Assembly (NCBI GenBank): GCA_014529385.2
Contig: CM043959.1
Location: 59,346,253-59,410,252 of the forward strand
Length of the DNA stretch: 64,000 nucleotides
DNA from: Adiantum capillus-veneris
Lineage: Eukaryota > Streptophyta > Polypodiopsida > Polypodiales > Pteridaceae
Reading direction: 5' to 3'
Below the pieces are notes generated by a model that was given only the letters and a program-made list of their open reading frames with translations, made no database searches and was not told the origin of the DNA. Position 1 is the first letter of the stretch. Every line of letters begins with the position of its first letter. This document shows positions 11,917-23,876 of the stretch, in pieces. The translations under genes and the position numbers were made by a program.

Positions 11917-13824
11917 ATGGCTAGATCACAGGACACTGCTCTTTACAATATCAAGAAGCTGGATGGAACCAATTTCCCATTGTGGAAGAAGCAGATTTGG
12001 CACGTGTTGGTACAAAAGAAGCAGATAAAACCTATAAAGCTCAAGGGGATAAAACCAGAAGATATGGACGAAGATGAATGGAGCGAAATGGATGAATTGG
12101 CACTTTCTACCATTATGCTGACTTTGGCAGAAAGCCTTTACTTCAATGTAGCAGACAAGATGTTGGCTTATCAAGCATGGTTAAAGCTGAGTGATCTTTA
12201 TGAGAACCAGAGTGCAGCTTCACAGGTATATTGGCTTAAGAAGCTTGTTGACTTGAAGATGAAAGAAGGGACACCTATGTCCAATCATCTGAATGAATTC
12301 AACACAATCTATAGTCAGTTGTCAGCTTAAGGTGTCAAGTTTGATGAACCTGTTAGAGCTATGTTCCTGTTGATCACATTGCCAGAAAGTTGGGACACTT
12401 TTCGCACAGCTTTGAGTAATTCTGCACCTCCAGATGGTTTGAACATAGCAGGTGTAGAAGGAAGTCTGCTTACTGAAGAAACCAATAGAAAGACAATGGA
12501 CAAAGGCAAAGAAACAGCCTTAGTTGTCAGGGGAAGGACCAAAGAAAAGTACAAAGGTGGAAAGAGGAATCAGTCTCGTAGCAAGTCCCGCAGTGCTAAA
12601 GGCAAGAGTGACATAGAATGCTACCATTGTGGCAAGAAGGGTCACATGAAAAGAGACTGCAGAGAATGGAAAGCAGAAAAAGGCAAAGAGAAAGCTGAAG
12701 ACCATGGTGAGAAGAACAAGTCCTCAGTGAAGATTCAAGAAATAAATGTGACAAACACTGTTGCAGAGGATGACAGTCTAGTGTCAGGAGACATCTACTT
12801 CTTGAAAAATACAATGGACTCAGCTCTTCTTACAGCATCTCATGGAAATGCACTGAGTGACTGGATTATAGACTCAAGGGCATCACTTCATGTGTCTCCA
12901 AACAAGGAGTGGTTTACCTCTTATGTGACCACTAAAGATCATGTTCGGCTAGGCAATGGGCAGACATGTGAGATCTTAGGTGTTGGAGATGTTCAATTGA
13001 AGTTTCAGAATGGCTCTTCTTTCACGCTGAAGAATGTGAGACATGTTCCCGCAATTACAAAGAGCTTGATCAGCACAGGTTTACTTGATGATGCTGGCTA
13101 CGTCACCACTTTTGGACAGAACATGTGGAAGATATCCAAGGGTTCTATGACAGTAGCACATGGAGTAAAGTCTGGAGGACTTTACATGATTTATGTATCA
13201 AATGTCTCTAAAAATGTAATCAATGTAACCGAGCGGCCGAACGTTTCTTTGTGGCATAGCCGGTTAGGACATATGTCCAAGAAGGGAATGGAAATCTTGT
13301 CTAGTTCTGGTTATTTGCTTGGCTTTTCATTTAATGATTTTGAATTCTGTGAACATTGTCTATATGGTAAGCAAACACAGCAGCCACATAAGCATAGAAG
13401 CAGTAGAAGAGATACACAGTTGGCACTTGTTCATAGTGATTTGTGTGGACCTATGCCTAACCTATCTCTAGGGGGAGCTTCTTACTTTATGACATTTATA
13501 GATGATTACTCGAGGAAAGTATGGGTTTACTTTCTCAAGCACAAGGATGAAGCGTTTAGTGTTTTCAAAACGTTTGTGACACTTGTGGAGAATCAGAGTG
13601 GCAAGAAGCTTAAATGCTTATGCACTGACAATGGTGGAGAGTATGTTTCAAAGGCCTTTCAAGACTTTTGTGAGTCAAAAGGTATAAAACGTGAACTTAC
13701 TGCTCCTTACAATCCTCCTCAAAATGGTGTTGCTGAGAGGATGAATAGGACCATACAAGAGAAGGTCAGAAGTATGTTGTCTAATGCACAGCTGCCAAAT
13801 GGGTTTTGGGCTGAAGCTGTATGA
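11917..13824 (+). pseudogene. copia gag-protease-integrase (broken)
   Basis: ATG at 11917. The UBN2-type gag starts MARSQDTALYNIKKLDGTNF. A TAA at 12328-12330 interrupts it, and the frame continues unchanged as GVKFDEPVRAMFLLITLP. The zinc knuckle CYHCGKKGHMKRDC lies near 12620-12661. The aspartic protease box at 12865-12885 reads WIIDSRAS; the family has DSGA, so the flap-side glycine is arginine here (AGG). The integrase follows: zinc-binding H..H (WHSRLGHMS) and C..C (CEHCLYGK), then the catalytic core with HSDLCGPM, CTDNGGEYVS and GVAERMN supplying D, D and E. A TGA at 13822 closes the frame after FWAEAV. Confidence 0.93.
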
Positions 13825-15897
13825 ACAGCTGTTCATCTTGTAAATAGATCTCCTAGCAAGGTTTTGCATAAGGATTCAGTGGCAGAGATGGTATGGTCAG
13901 GCAAAATGCCCTCATACAAGCATCTCAGAGTCTTTGGCTGTGAGGCATATACTCACGTTCCAAAGGAATTTAGGAAAAAACTTGAGCCAAAGAGTAGAAA
14001 GTGCATCTTTCTAGGCTATGGTAATTCTGGTGAGATGGGGTACAGACTTTGGGATCCCGAATCCAGAAAGGTTGTCCGCAGCAATGATGTTCACTTTAAT
14101 GAATCCAAATATCATTCTAAACCAGAGAGGGTTGAGGAGATTAGAAGAGTTGTCTTCCAAGAAGATAGACATGCACATGCAAGACAAAATGTCAGGGCTC
14201 AAGAGGAGCAAGGGCAGGATAGAGTGGAACCACAGGTTGTGGCTGAGCCTGAGCCACCTATTGTGCATAGATCTCGACGTGTCACGCGACCTCCTGATAG
14301 GTTTGTTCCATCTATGAACTATGTCATGTTGGCTGATTGCAATGAGCCTTCATGTTACAAGGAAGCAGTGCAAATGAAGGACTCCGGGAATTGGCAATTG
14401 GCCATGCAGTCAGAGATGACAGCTCTGCATAAAAACAAGACATGGAAGCTAGTTAAGTTACCACGGGGCAAAAAGGCTCTACCTTGTAAATGGGTTTACA
14501 GGTATAAGATCACCGCTCATGATAGTCAGCCAAAGTACAAAGCAAGGCTTGTTGCCAAGGGCTTTAAGCAAGAACAAGGCATTGACTTTGATGAAGTCTT
14601 CTCTCCGGTGGTCAAGATGACTACATTTAGATGCTTTCTTGCATTGGTTGCCATATTAGCTTTGGTGTTGCACCAAATGGTTGTCAAGACATCGTTCTTG
14701 CATGGTGATTTAGATGTGGAAATTTACATGCAGCAACCAGAAGGGTTTGTTGAGAAAGGCAAGGAAGATTGGGTATGCCAGTTGTTAAAGAGTCTTTATG
14801 GCTTAAAACAATCACCGAGGGCATGGTACCATAAATTCCACAAGTTTATGCTTTCTCAAGGGTACAAACGTAGTGAGTTAGATCACTGTCTATATACAAA
14901 GAAAGCTAAGCATGGTAGTTGGCTGATCCTTATTTTGTATGTGGATGACATGTTGATTGCTGACAAGCACTTGGAAGAAATTTCAGCTTTGAAGTCAAAG
15001 ATGGAAAAATCGTTTGACATGAAAGACATGGGTGAGGCAAGTCATATACTTGGTATGCGCATTGAGAGAGACAGATCAAAGAATTTGATTTGGTTATCTC
15101 AAACAAAGTATATTGACAAGGTTTTGCAACGTTTCAATATGGAGAAGGGAAAGGCACTGAGTGTTCCATTGCCACCATATGTGAAACTTAGGAAACAAGA
15201 TTGTCCTGTGTCTGAGGAAGAACAGGCTGAAATGGATAAGATTCCATATGCGTCTGCAGTGGGTAGTTTGCTGTATGCAATGATTTCCACTCGCCCAGAC
15301 ATTGCATTTGCAGTGGGAGTAGTAAGTCGATACATGTCAAACCCAGGCAAGAAACATTGGGAGGCAGTGAAAGGATTATTGAGATACCTGAAAGCTACAA
15401 AGAGTATGCGTATATGCTATGGGAGTCAGGAGCTAAGTGTAAAGGGTTTTACAGACTCAGATTATGCAGGTGACTTAGACAACCGAAGGTCTACGTCAGG
15501 GTATGTCTTTACATTGGCTGGTGGAGCAGTATCATGGCGTTCTAGATTACAAGATTGTGGTACTCAGTCTACTACAGAGGCTCAATATGTTGCAGCATCA
15601 GAGGCATGCAAAGAATCAATTTGGCTTAATTGACTAGTAACAGATTTGGGAATCAAAGAAGAGATGTTTGTGTTATATTGTGATAGTCAAAGTGCTATAC
15701 AATTGGCTCGCAATCCAGTTTATCACTCAAAGACAAAGCATGTGGATGTGAAGTATCATTTCATCAGGGAAATGCTCGAGGATAAGCAACTTCAGCTTGT
15801 CAAAGTTCACACCACAGAAAATCCTGCTGATCTACTTACAAAAGGACTTCCCTCAGAGAGCTTTGCGCATTTTTGCAAGCAGTTAGGTGTAGGGTAG
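13825..15897 (+). pseudogene. copia integrase C-terminus, reverse transcriptase and RNase H (broken)
   Basis: Continues in the same frame after the TGA at 13822. The integrase C-terminal region reads HLRVFGCEAYTHVPKEFR and FLGYGNSGEMGYRLW. The reverse transcriptase has KWVYRYKI, ARLVAKGFKQEQGIDF, LLKSLYGLKQSPRAWY and the catalytic YVDDML near 14938-14955. The RNase H has TDSDYAGDLDNRRSTSGYVF, DSQSAIQLARNPVYHSKTKH and HTTENPADLLTKGLP. A TGA at 15631 interrupts RNase H after KESIWLN, and the frame resumes at once. The stop at 15895 is natural. Domain order and length are those of a full copia polyprotein. Confidence 0.95.
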
Positions 15898-15975
15898 TAC
15901 ATCACTTCTCTACATCTCTTGTATATTAGCTTGTATAGTAGCTTCTCTCACACTTAAAGTACCACATTGGACTTT

Positions 15976-15986
15976 AAGTGGGAGGT
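15976..15986 (+). promoter_or_regulatory. polypurine tract of copia element
   Basis: Purine-rich AAGTGGGAGGT lies immediately before the 3' LTR, where plus-strand DNA synthesis would be primed. Confidence 0.8.
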
Positions 15987-16178
15987 TGTTGGGGTATAAA
16001 GCCCAATGTGGTCGCCCAGGTAAGTGGGCGGGCCGCCAGGTATGTACACATATTCTTTTGTTAAAACCCAATAAGAACTCACTATGCTCTACACATTACA
16101 GTAGAGCGAGTTCACAATATCGTCGTGCTCTTCTTCTCGCACTCTCTCTCGCGTCGCACTTCCGCTCGTACTCCTTCA
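15987..16178 (+). repeat. 3' LTR of copia element
   Basis: 192 bp, identical to the 5' LTR except at three positions. It is followed directly by the AAAAG target duplication and then by LINE-1 sequence. Confidence 0.95.
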
Positions 16179-16196
16179 AAAAGGGGGGGAGAAAAC

Positions 16197-17434
16197 TTAA
16201 GTACTAGTGCCCATTGACACATCATCCCCGACTGTAGATGCCTAAAGAGGTGGGTCAAGACCTGGACCTGGATGACTGAAAATAAAGGCACCTTGTGATG
16301 AAGAGGCTTCTCTTGTAAAAACTTCCTTGTAAGAGCGAACCACCTCGTCCCAAGCTTCAGCCAAAGAAGTGTTGTCATTACAAGGGAGTTTTTCTTAAGC
16401 AACATTCTGCAAAGGAGGCACATAATTACGAGAAGATGCCGGAACACGAGCTGTAGCAGCTTTGGGGGGTTTCTTGGGCACTATCCAAGTTTGAGAGGTT
16501 GAAACTTGTTCTTTTCCTTTGGCTTTAATATTTGGAGAAGCAGAAAGTGCAGACAATTGTAATTGTTTCCCCTTGCCTTTAATCATCCCAGCTCTCGAGG
16601 AGGAGGTTGAAGCTTCTTTGGTTTGAACCTCAGTAGAAGATTTCGGAGAGAAATGAGCGAGGTTGAGGAGCAGGGACGGCTGAAGGAGGTGGTTGTAGAT
16701 TTGGTTCCAGACATTCGGACTGCATATGACCAGATTTGCCACAGTGAAAGTAAGAATTTGTGAACTTGCCCCATTTAAGCTTAAATGGACACTTTCCAAC
16801 CACTACATCCCCATAATCGATCGAAATGCTGGTGTGGGGATATCTGTGTCTCACAGAATACAAAAACGGTTTGTGTTTGCATCTAGTAGGAGGGCAAATG
16901 ACTTTGCCTAGGTGAGCAACCAACAAAGGAAGAAAGTGACGCCAAGTGCAAGGAAAGTCGACCACTACCTCAACCCAAACGGGACACTTGTGACGAATGA
17001 GACTCTGATAGTGAGACTCTGATAGTCCTTGGTGAGAGCCAGGGTAGTACATGAGTCATCTACGTATTGAAAAAAAGAGGAGAGATTTCAAGCAGAGCAT
17101 CTCGAGCATCCATGTCGGCCAGCGCCAAGACTTCATAGAACCCTCGCGCGCCAAAGTAAACCCCTCGGACTGCTTGCCATTTGAGTAGGAAATCAACCCA
17201 TTGGCCTACATCCTGAGCCGTAGGCATTCTACCCGGGGAAAAAAGAATCGCCACATTAAGTGCATATTGAGCAACAAAACAGGATCCATAAGCTCATGTA
17301 TAGGGATGCGCACTTCCATGACGGGAGCGGATCCTTGCCAGGCTTGGTGTGCATCCTCAAAATCCTCATGCAAACATTCTTTGATAAGCTTAAGGCATCC
17401 ATATTCGAAGATTCCATGGCTTTCCGATGCCATG
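16197..17434 (-). pseudogene. LINE-1 ORF1 (gag-like, DUF4283 and zinc knuckle)
   Basis: Sense start is an ATG at 17434 (MASESHGIFEYGCLKLIKEC); the stop TAA is at 16199-16197. The order fits plant L1 ORF1: an N-terminal DUF4283-like nucleic-acid-binding region (WVDFLLKWQAVRGVYFGARG, 17200-17100; VWVEVVVDFPCTWRHFLP near 16980), then a zinc knuckle near 16750-16720 reading YFHCGKSGHMQSEC, where the first cysteine of C-x2-C-x4-H-x4-C is tyrosine, then a proline-rich tail. Several frameshifts are present; one is a 14-bp tandem duplication (GAGACTCTGATAGT twice, near 16997-17024). Confidence 0.8.
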
Positions 17435-17497
17435 TGAAGCTCACACACACACACTTTTTTTTTGGGGGTTTTGATATTCAACTGCTATTGACACGGA

Positions 17498-17641
<144 letters not shown>

Positions 17642-17915
17642 CCGAAGGACCGCGTGCAGGCGAGATCAAACTTCAACCACCGTCGAGCTATGAAGGGCCT
17701 GCACAGGGTAGATGTTGTGCAATACAGAGTCGCGTGACAGACAAGTGGAAGAAGGATTTACCACACACCCAAATCCCCCAGGCGCGCGCTCACACACACA
17801 TACACTTTTTTTTGTAAATCTGCTTTGATTAATTTACAAGTGGGAAACCTCGAAGTGAGGAAAACCCACGAAAAGAAAGGGATACAAAAGACGGAGCTCT
17901 ATGAGGCTCCGAAGG

Positions 17916-19237
17916 CTAGAAACAGTCAAAGTAAATCCTGTAGGCATCAAGAGTGATGTCTCCAGCGTCATAGGCAAAATGCAGCGCTTGACCAAGAGAT
18001 AATTTAAAATAGGGAAAGGGGTCAACAAAAGTGTCCTGGAACATTAAGGAGTTCCTATGATGCCAGATGGCCCACATAGTCCAAAATTTGACCCAGGTGA
18101 AGAAGAACGCAAAATGAGATTGTGGTGATTGAAGAACCCCAAAAAGCCAAAATCGTCTGTGAAAAGAGCCGAAAGGAAAACGTAGTCGAAGAGCAGTCGA
18201 CACTTGCCGAATCAAGGCTCTGGAGTGAGGAAAACACCACAGTAAGAGTGGCACGGTCTCCTCAGCTTCAAGGCATCTGGGGCAGCAGGAAGGCGCAATA
18301 TGACAAGCATGCAACACACTGCCATCAGGTAGAGCTCCCACCAAGCATCGCCACAAGAAAACACGTTCCTTCAAAGGCAGATGACTCTGCCAAATGCGAG
18401 ACAATGTGTGTTGCCACCACAAGGATGACTCAGAAAGCGACCATAGCTGATTACCTCGATGCAAAATCCATACATCAGACTGAAGGATGGCATAGACACT
18501 GGCAACTGAGATGCAGTCCAATCTGCTAGTAGCCAGATTCCAATCAGAGAAGCGAGAGTCCACCTCCAAACAAGAAATAGGTGAATGAGCAGCAAGCATC
18601 CTTTGAATCTCCCGCCAGAGAGGAGAATAGTGAAGGCCCGACCAAAAGCGGGAGACGGCATCAGCGAAAGAAAGAACATAACCCGAGTCATCAACCACCT
18701 GATGCACCTGACAGATTCCTTTTTGGGAAAGAAAATACGGTTGGCGAGGAGACCGTTGAACCAAAGTCGAAGCAAAAACCTGCTCCAATGCAGAATCTCT
18801 AGGCGAAGAGAGTTACCCCCAGAGGATTGTCGACCATCCCAAGCCAAATGCGAAGTGAAAACCTTCCAATCAACAATTAGAGAAGAAGTAAATGGACATC
18901 CAGGAATGTGTCCTTCAAGCTTCCCAAAAACAACATCCCAATAAGTCGGTTTCCAACGACCAAAAGAAGGGGTGACAATGTGCACACACAAATGTGTGAC
19001 CATGAGAGCCCAGGGTTGCTGCTGCTCCACCAATGCTGGCAACAACATAGCTTTCCGAGCCAGAAGATGAAGTCTCAAGTCCAAACTATTCAACCCTTCT
19101 AGCCGCTTGGGAGAACACAGCTTGCCCATAGATAGAAGCCGAAGGCCCCTCTTGCTAGACGAGGTCCACCAAAAATGCTCTAAAATATTGGACATGAGGG
19201 ATTGCAAGTGCAACCGAGGCCAGGATAACAAAGGCAA
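17916..19237 (-). pseudogene. LINE-2 ORF2 C-terminal part with zf-RVT-like domain
   Basis: Two overlapping long frames. The one at 18788-17916 (290 codons) carries SLWWQHTLSRIWQSHLPLKE and then CPRCLEAEETVPLLLW, the zf-RVT zinc-binding signature. The one at 19237-18371 gives the thumb and connector region (KRGLRLLSMGKLCSPKRLEG). The shift between them means at least one indel near 18700. The role would be RNA or target binding after the polymerase domain. Confidence 0.82.
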
Positions 19238-20480
19238 GTAAAACTACACATAAGCCACAAGGATGCATTGGACAATCCTGAGACGCACATGAACTGGCCA
19301 TGTGGACAATTTCCAATAATTCAACTTGGAATGCAGACGTTGGATCACCCAATCCAATTTCTGCATAGCCGATACATTCCAACCTAGTGGATAACCCAAA
19401 TGGCGAACCAGAACATGTGGAGGAACAATCTCCCCAGGCCACAATATCTTATGCCAGTCACACTCTTTCAGAGGCAATAGCTTGGATTTGCAAAAGTTAA
19501 CTTTGAAACCTGCTGCCAATCTAAACAAGCGAAGAGTATGCATAATCTACTGTACATCATCATAGCTATTACGAGGCATGAACAAAGAGTCGTCCGCATA
19601 AGCCTGACCAGCAAACTGTCAACCAGAAGGTAAAGTCAGGCCATGTAGCCTACCAGTGGAGGTCAAGGAATCCAAACACATAAACAAGGGATAAGTAGCG
19701 ATCGCATAAAGCAAAGCACTGAGAGGGCAGCCCTGCCTTATCGACCGCCCCAAAGGCTAAGATTCTGTGAGAAAACCATCCAACAAGCCTGCAGAAGTAT
19801 TGTATGCATACAAGAAAAGCACGACATGAGATAGCCTAGGCCCAAAGCCCAAACATCTCATGGTATCCGCAATGTAATCCCAAAGAACAGTATCAAATGC
19901 CTTTTCAATGTCGACCTGCATCATTAAGACATCCTGTCAAGTATATTTTGCATATTCCATACCAATGATGACATTCGTGAGGTTATCAGTAATTTGACGT
20001 CGCGGAATGAAGCCATATTGAGATTGATGCAAGCTTTCATGCAGAAAGCACTTGAGTCGGTTTGCAAGCATTTTTGCCATTAACTTATATACCACAGGCA
20101 TAAGCGTAATAGGCCGCCAATGTGAGAATTCTTCACACAATGCATGCTTAGGTATCAGCTTGAGCAAACCTTCTTTCCAAGAGGAAGGCAGTTCCTGTTT
20201 TTCCCAGGATGTATTCATCATGAACAATAGAGGCACCTTCAAATACTCCCAGAAAGACATGAAAAATTCCACAGAGAGACCATCCCAACCAGGAGCTCTC
20301 CATCGACCCTAATCAAGCAAGCTGGCATACAATTCCGACTCAGTGAAAACAGCTTCCAAGTCTTGAGCCTGCCGCATCGAGAGAATGGAAGTAACATGCG
20401 ATAGAAACATGTAACATGCTTGGCGAGCTTCTCTCGTAGGAGAAGAAGGGGCCTCAAAAATCTTGCCATAATGAGAGTGT
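19237..20480 (-). pseudogene. LINE-2 ORF2 reverse transcriptase region
   Basis: RT blocks LIPKHALCEEFSHWRPITLM (20170-20110), QYGFIPRRQITDN and SIRQGCPLSALLYAIAT (19745-19700), with the catalytic box YADD at 19600-19589. Unlike LINE-1, the YADD is intact here. Scattered frameshifts and a stop after LG near 19760 break the domain. Confidence 0.85.
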
Positions 20481-20490
20481 AGGGCTAGTG

Positions 20491-21691
20491 CTAGCTCTCG
20501 GAAAGTGGAGGTCCACTCTCTTGACGGTGATTTAACTCTCCGTATAGCTTGAGACTGCCTCGAGTGATGCAAATGCTGAAAGAATTGTTTAGAAGCACTT
20601 CCTTTATCTGCAAAAGCCTATTTTGATGAGCTCGAGTCTGCCATTTGGCCAATTTCCTTTCATCATTGTGCCTTAATATAGCGCGAGCAGAAACCAACTC
20701 AGTCATTTGAAAGTCAGTAAGAGAAGTATGATTAGCCAAGTGCATTAATTGGCTACAAGCATCCTTTTCCTGGTTAACCTGATCCCTTAATTGTGACAAA
20801 TAATCCCTGCCATAATCTTGTATAACTGATTGAACACGCATAACAAAACGGAACCAGGCTATGTCCATGTCAACATACATTTGGGAGAGCAAAGGCAGGA
20901 TGGTATTCACAATCATAGTGCGAAAAGGCTCATGCTTGAGATAAGCATTATTGATATGCAAAAGTCTCTTCTTGGGTAGGCGATCATTGACATCAAAAGA
21001 GCCAAAACGAAGTTTCAAGCATACGGGAAAATGATCCGAGAGACACATAGCATAATCAATCCTCATCTCGCATACAAAGTCATCATACTGTTGCATGTGA
21101 AAAGATACCGGCGATCTAGCGGAGTGCGATACATAGATTGAGCATTTTGTTGAAAAGTGAATCCTGGATCAGTTGGATGCAAAAAGGGCCACAAATCAAG
21201 CCCATTACAGGTCGACATAAATTGGTCCCATGATTGTCGTTCCATATGAAGCATGTTAGAATGGCCAATAGTATTATCCGCAAGGTTTGGTGCATTATTA
21301 AAATCTCCGCAGAGAAAGGCATTGGAACACCAACAATAAGAATAGATAGCACTCCACAACTGTGCCCTATCTGCAAAAGCTGTGTATGCATATAATCCTC
21401 CAAATTCAAAAACTTCCCCATTAACAATACATTGGATGACCATCCATCTCCGAGCCGGGTCATTAAAAACCAAGGTCGGGAAGAGTTCATGTCGAACAAG
21501 CATAAGCACTCCAGAATGGCCAGCTGATCCTACATAAGCTATCCAGTAGCCCGCAAAGTAAGAAGTCTGTCCTACAAATTGATGCTGGTTATGCTCTTGA
21601 AGAACCACAATGTCCGCTTTACATGTATGTACATAGTGCCAGGTAAGCCGCCATTTGTCTTGATTACATAACCCACGCGCATTATAGAAGA
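20491..21691 (-). pseudogene. LINE-2 ORF2 endonuclease and linker, 5' part
   Basis: Frames 21722-21063 and 21096-20491 cover the endonuclease and linker, with one frameshift near 21090. Visible blocks are ADIVVLQEHNQHQFVGQTSY, AFLCGDFNNAPNLADN (the GDFN signature) and DYAMCLSDHFPVCLKL, which supplies the SDH catalytic motif. The frame is cut at 21691 by the CACTA element; the first codons of ORF2 are on the far side at 28443-28422. Confidence 0.88.
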
Positions 21692-21714
21692 CACTACAAG
21701 AGGTTGTGTGCTCT

Positions 21715-21920
21715 TGTGACACTGTTAGCGACGGAAATACACTGGGTTTTTATAACCCCCGGCGTTGCTAAAACCGTCGCTAATAGCGTCTCTACTAGAG
21801 CGTCGCTATATGCGTCGCTATATAGAGACGCTCATAGCGACGATCATAGCGACGCTTATAGCGACGTTTACACAGAAGTCTATAGCGACGCTACAGAGCC
21901 ATATATAGCGATGCCCGAGA
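21715..21920. repeat. left subterminal repeats of the CACTA element
   Basis: More than ten copies of TAGCGACG or its reverse complement CGTCGCTA within about 200 bp next to the left terminus, in both orientations. They are expected binding sites for the element's own DNA-binding transposase. Confidence 0.85.
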
Positions 21921-22294
21921 GAATTTTTTTTTGGTGACAGGGCATTGAATGCCCTGCCACCCATCAACCATATTGTACTTGATTCACTTTTTAAAAAAAG
22001 TGCAAGGGTAGATAATAGACCCAAAATAGTCACCCACAAGACACATTGTTTGCAAAATTGACAAGCGTAAAATTGACAATTGTACACATCATAGGCAAAA
22101 TGAATTGATTGGCAAATGTAATAATGACAATTGTACAACATCATAGGCATAAAGAATTGATTGGCAAAATGAACTGCGGTGACAAATGTAATAATATACA
22201 TGGTTCAAAAAGACGTATAAAATCCGTCTCATGATACATAAGCTATGAGAAACCCTAAACTAATGCTATCTAGCTACGGCTAAACTGACGTCAT

Positions 22295-23604
22295 CTAGTC
22301 AGACGTCTCATCGCGTCCAAGCGGCGTATCTGTCGGATTCTGCAAAAAAAGACAATAAGACAGCTTTCAGTAAGTATAAACATATAACGTCATTTATAAA
22401 ACAATACAAAAAATAGAAAAGAGTAAACCCTAATACTAACCATGCCGCCGCGAGAACTGAGAATGTCCATCAGGGCGTTTAAGCCCTTCCTGCCTGCGTA
22501 CTCGCGCTCGTACGGTGTGGGATCACGTCCTATTATCGACCACTGTCAAAACATACAAAGATTTCATTATGTTAGAATTAAAAAACTCATAAACCCTAAA
22601 CTATCGAACATAAAGAGCAATGCGAAAACACTTACAAAATCGGCCTCAAATGATGCCCATCCACCGCTCCCCAAGTGGTGCGAGCTCCCTGCCTCTACTC
22701 GCGCTCTGGCTGCATCCTTTTGTTGCTTCCACTTGTCGGGATTCTCACGCGCTGCTTTCTTCGCATTCTTCCAGTCTTCTTTGGCCACCCAATCTGGCCT
22801 GTTCCACCCATGCTTGATTGCTTTTTGCACTTCGGAACGCTTGTGTTTGCAGTATTCGCGCATTCGAATCTTCATCAGGTCTTCATTGAAGCGCTGATCC
22901 CGTGTTGGAACGGAAAACTCATCATGAAGTATGCTGATGAATTTGTCTTTTAAATCACTTGGTACTTCACTCCATTTGTTTAGTATGTAGTGTTTAAACA
23001 GCTGAGAGCAAAGACCACGCATGCGCGAGATCACCTTCTTGCCATCATCATCCATGATGATGTCGCCGCTGAAGTCGACGGAGTAAGGCAAGCCCTCTGG
23101 CCGGTGACGCGTGAACCTGGGTGTCCCGGCAGGGGTCTCTAGCGGCATGTTGATGGGGGTACGGACGTCAGGTGTCTCCACCGGCGTCTCGGCCCCGAAG
23201 CGAGGAGTGTCGAGTGGGGTGGCTCCTGGCGGAGTAGGTAGAGGTGTGTAGCTGCTAGGAACAGTCAGCCGCGCAAAACCTGGCGTAGATGGCGATGTTG
23301 TGGCTGGTGTGGGGGCGGGCAAAGAAGGGGAGGGTAAAGAGCCTCGTCGAACACGAGGCGGTGTGGAGGCATCGGCGGCGGAATCCCCACAACAACCGCC
23401 ACAGCCACCACTAGAGCGCCGGTGTCTAGACGAGTGTGAAGATCGTCTCGTCGACATCGAAGCTTCGGAGCGCGTCGAATGCTCCGAAAGAGAGGGAGAT
23501 GCGGATGGAGTAGGAACGCGCGATGATGCGCCAGAGCGATGACGCTCCACGTACCACTGTCTCTGATGCGGTGACAAAGAAGAAAGAAACTCCTCATCAT
23601 CCAT
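22295..23604 (-). CDS. CACTA-encoded Transposase_24-type protein
   Basis: Three exons with canonical borders give an uninterrupted 371-residue protein: exon 1 at 23604-22636 (323 codons, donor GTAAGTG), exon 2 at 22542-22441 (34 codons), exon 3 at 22339-22295 (14 codons plus TAG); all junctions are phase 0. A CAG acceptor just before the ATG suggests a 5' UTR intron. Residues 1-190 are low-complexity Ser/Thr/Pro/Arg-rich. About 200-323 match the plant En/Spm transposase family: MRGLCSQLFKHYILNKWSEV, VPTRDQRFNEDLM and the W-rich WNRPDWVAKEDWKNAKKAA. It likely binds the subterminal repeats. It is the best preserved gene of the element. Confidence 0.8.
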
Positions 23605-23876
23605 ACCTGCATTAAACACACGAATATTTAAACTTAATATTGAATGAATAGAGTAGACAATGACGCAAAGACCATTAAATACAATGACGTAATGACGCAT
23701 ATAAATACAATGACGCAATGAATTGAGTGATAGAAGAGGCAAGTCGAAAACTCAGAATTTTCAATCAAAAGATGTGAGCGCGAGTAGAAAAGAGCGTTAT
23801 ACACCATGGAAGGTACGTAGAGAGCCAGAGCTTTTACAACACGGAGCAAAATTGTTCAAATACAATATTTGTGGCT

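Larger units (their letters stand above)
10626..16178 (+). mobile_element. Ty1/copia LTR retrotransposon, nearly complete
   Basis: A 5553-bp element with 192-bp LTRs (10626-10817 and 15987-16178), both starting TGTTGG and ending TTCA. It is flanked by the perfect 5-bp target duplication AAAAG (10621-10625 and 16179-16183). The order gag, protease, integrase, reverse transcriptase, RNase H defines Ty1/copia. It sits between ORF1 and ORF2 of LINE-1. The coding region would be one long frame but for three stop codons (12328, 13822, 15631) and a protease active-site change, so it is not autonomous now. The LTRs differ at 3 of 192 positions, implying a geologically recent insertion. Confidence 0.97.
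6690..17440 (-). mobile_element. LINE-1: plant L1-type LINE, split by a copia element
   Basis: Minus-strand non-LTR retrotransposon. Order in the sense direction: ORF1 (17434-16197), copia insertion (16178-10626), ORF2 with endonuclease, reverse transcriptase and a C-terminal zinc-binding region (10583 to about 6850), 3' end near 6690. The last bases before an A-rich stretch and (GT)n are ...AATCAAAGCAGATTTGCAAAT. Both ORFs carry many frameshifts and stops, so it is dead. It is a close relative of LINE-2 downstream, which allows base-by-base comparison. Both outer ends lie against AC/GT repeats. Confidence 0.9.

Noticed and set aside
18122-18529. 135-codon + strand frame, and similar + strand frames across all LINEs
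   Set aside because: Antisense shadows of minus-strand LINE ORFs.
22442-22953. + strand frames of 92-151 codons inside the CACTA element
   Set aside because: Antisense to the spliced Transposase_24-type gene, which has proper introns and family motifs.
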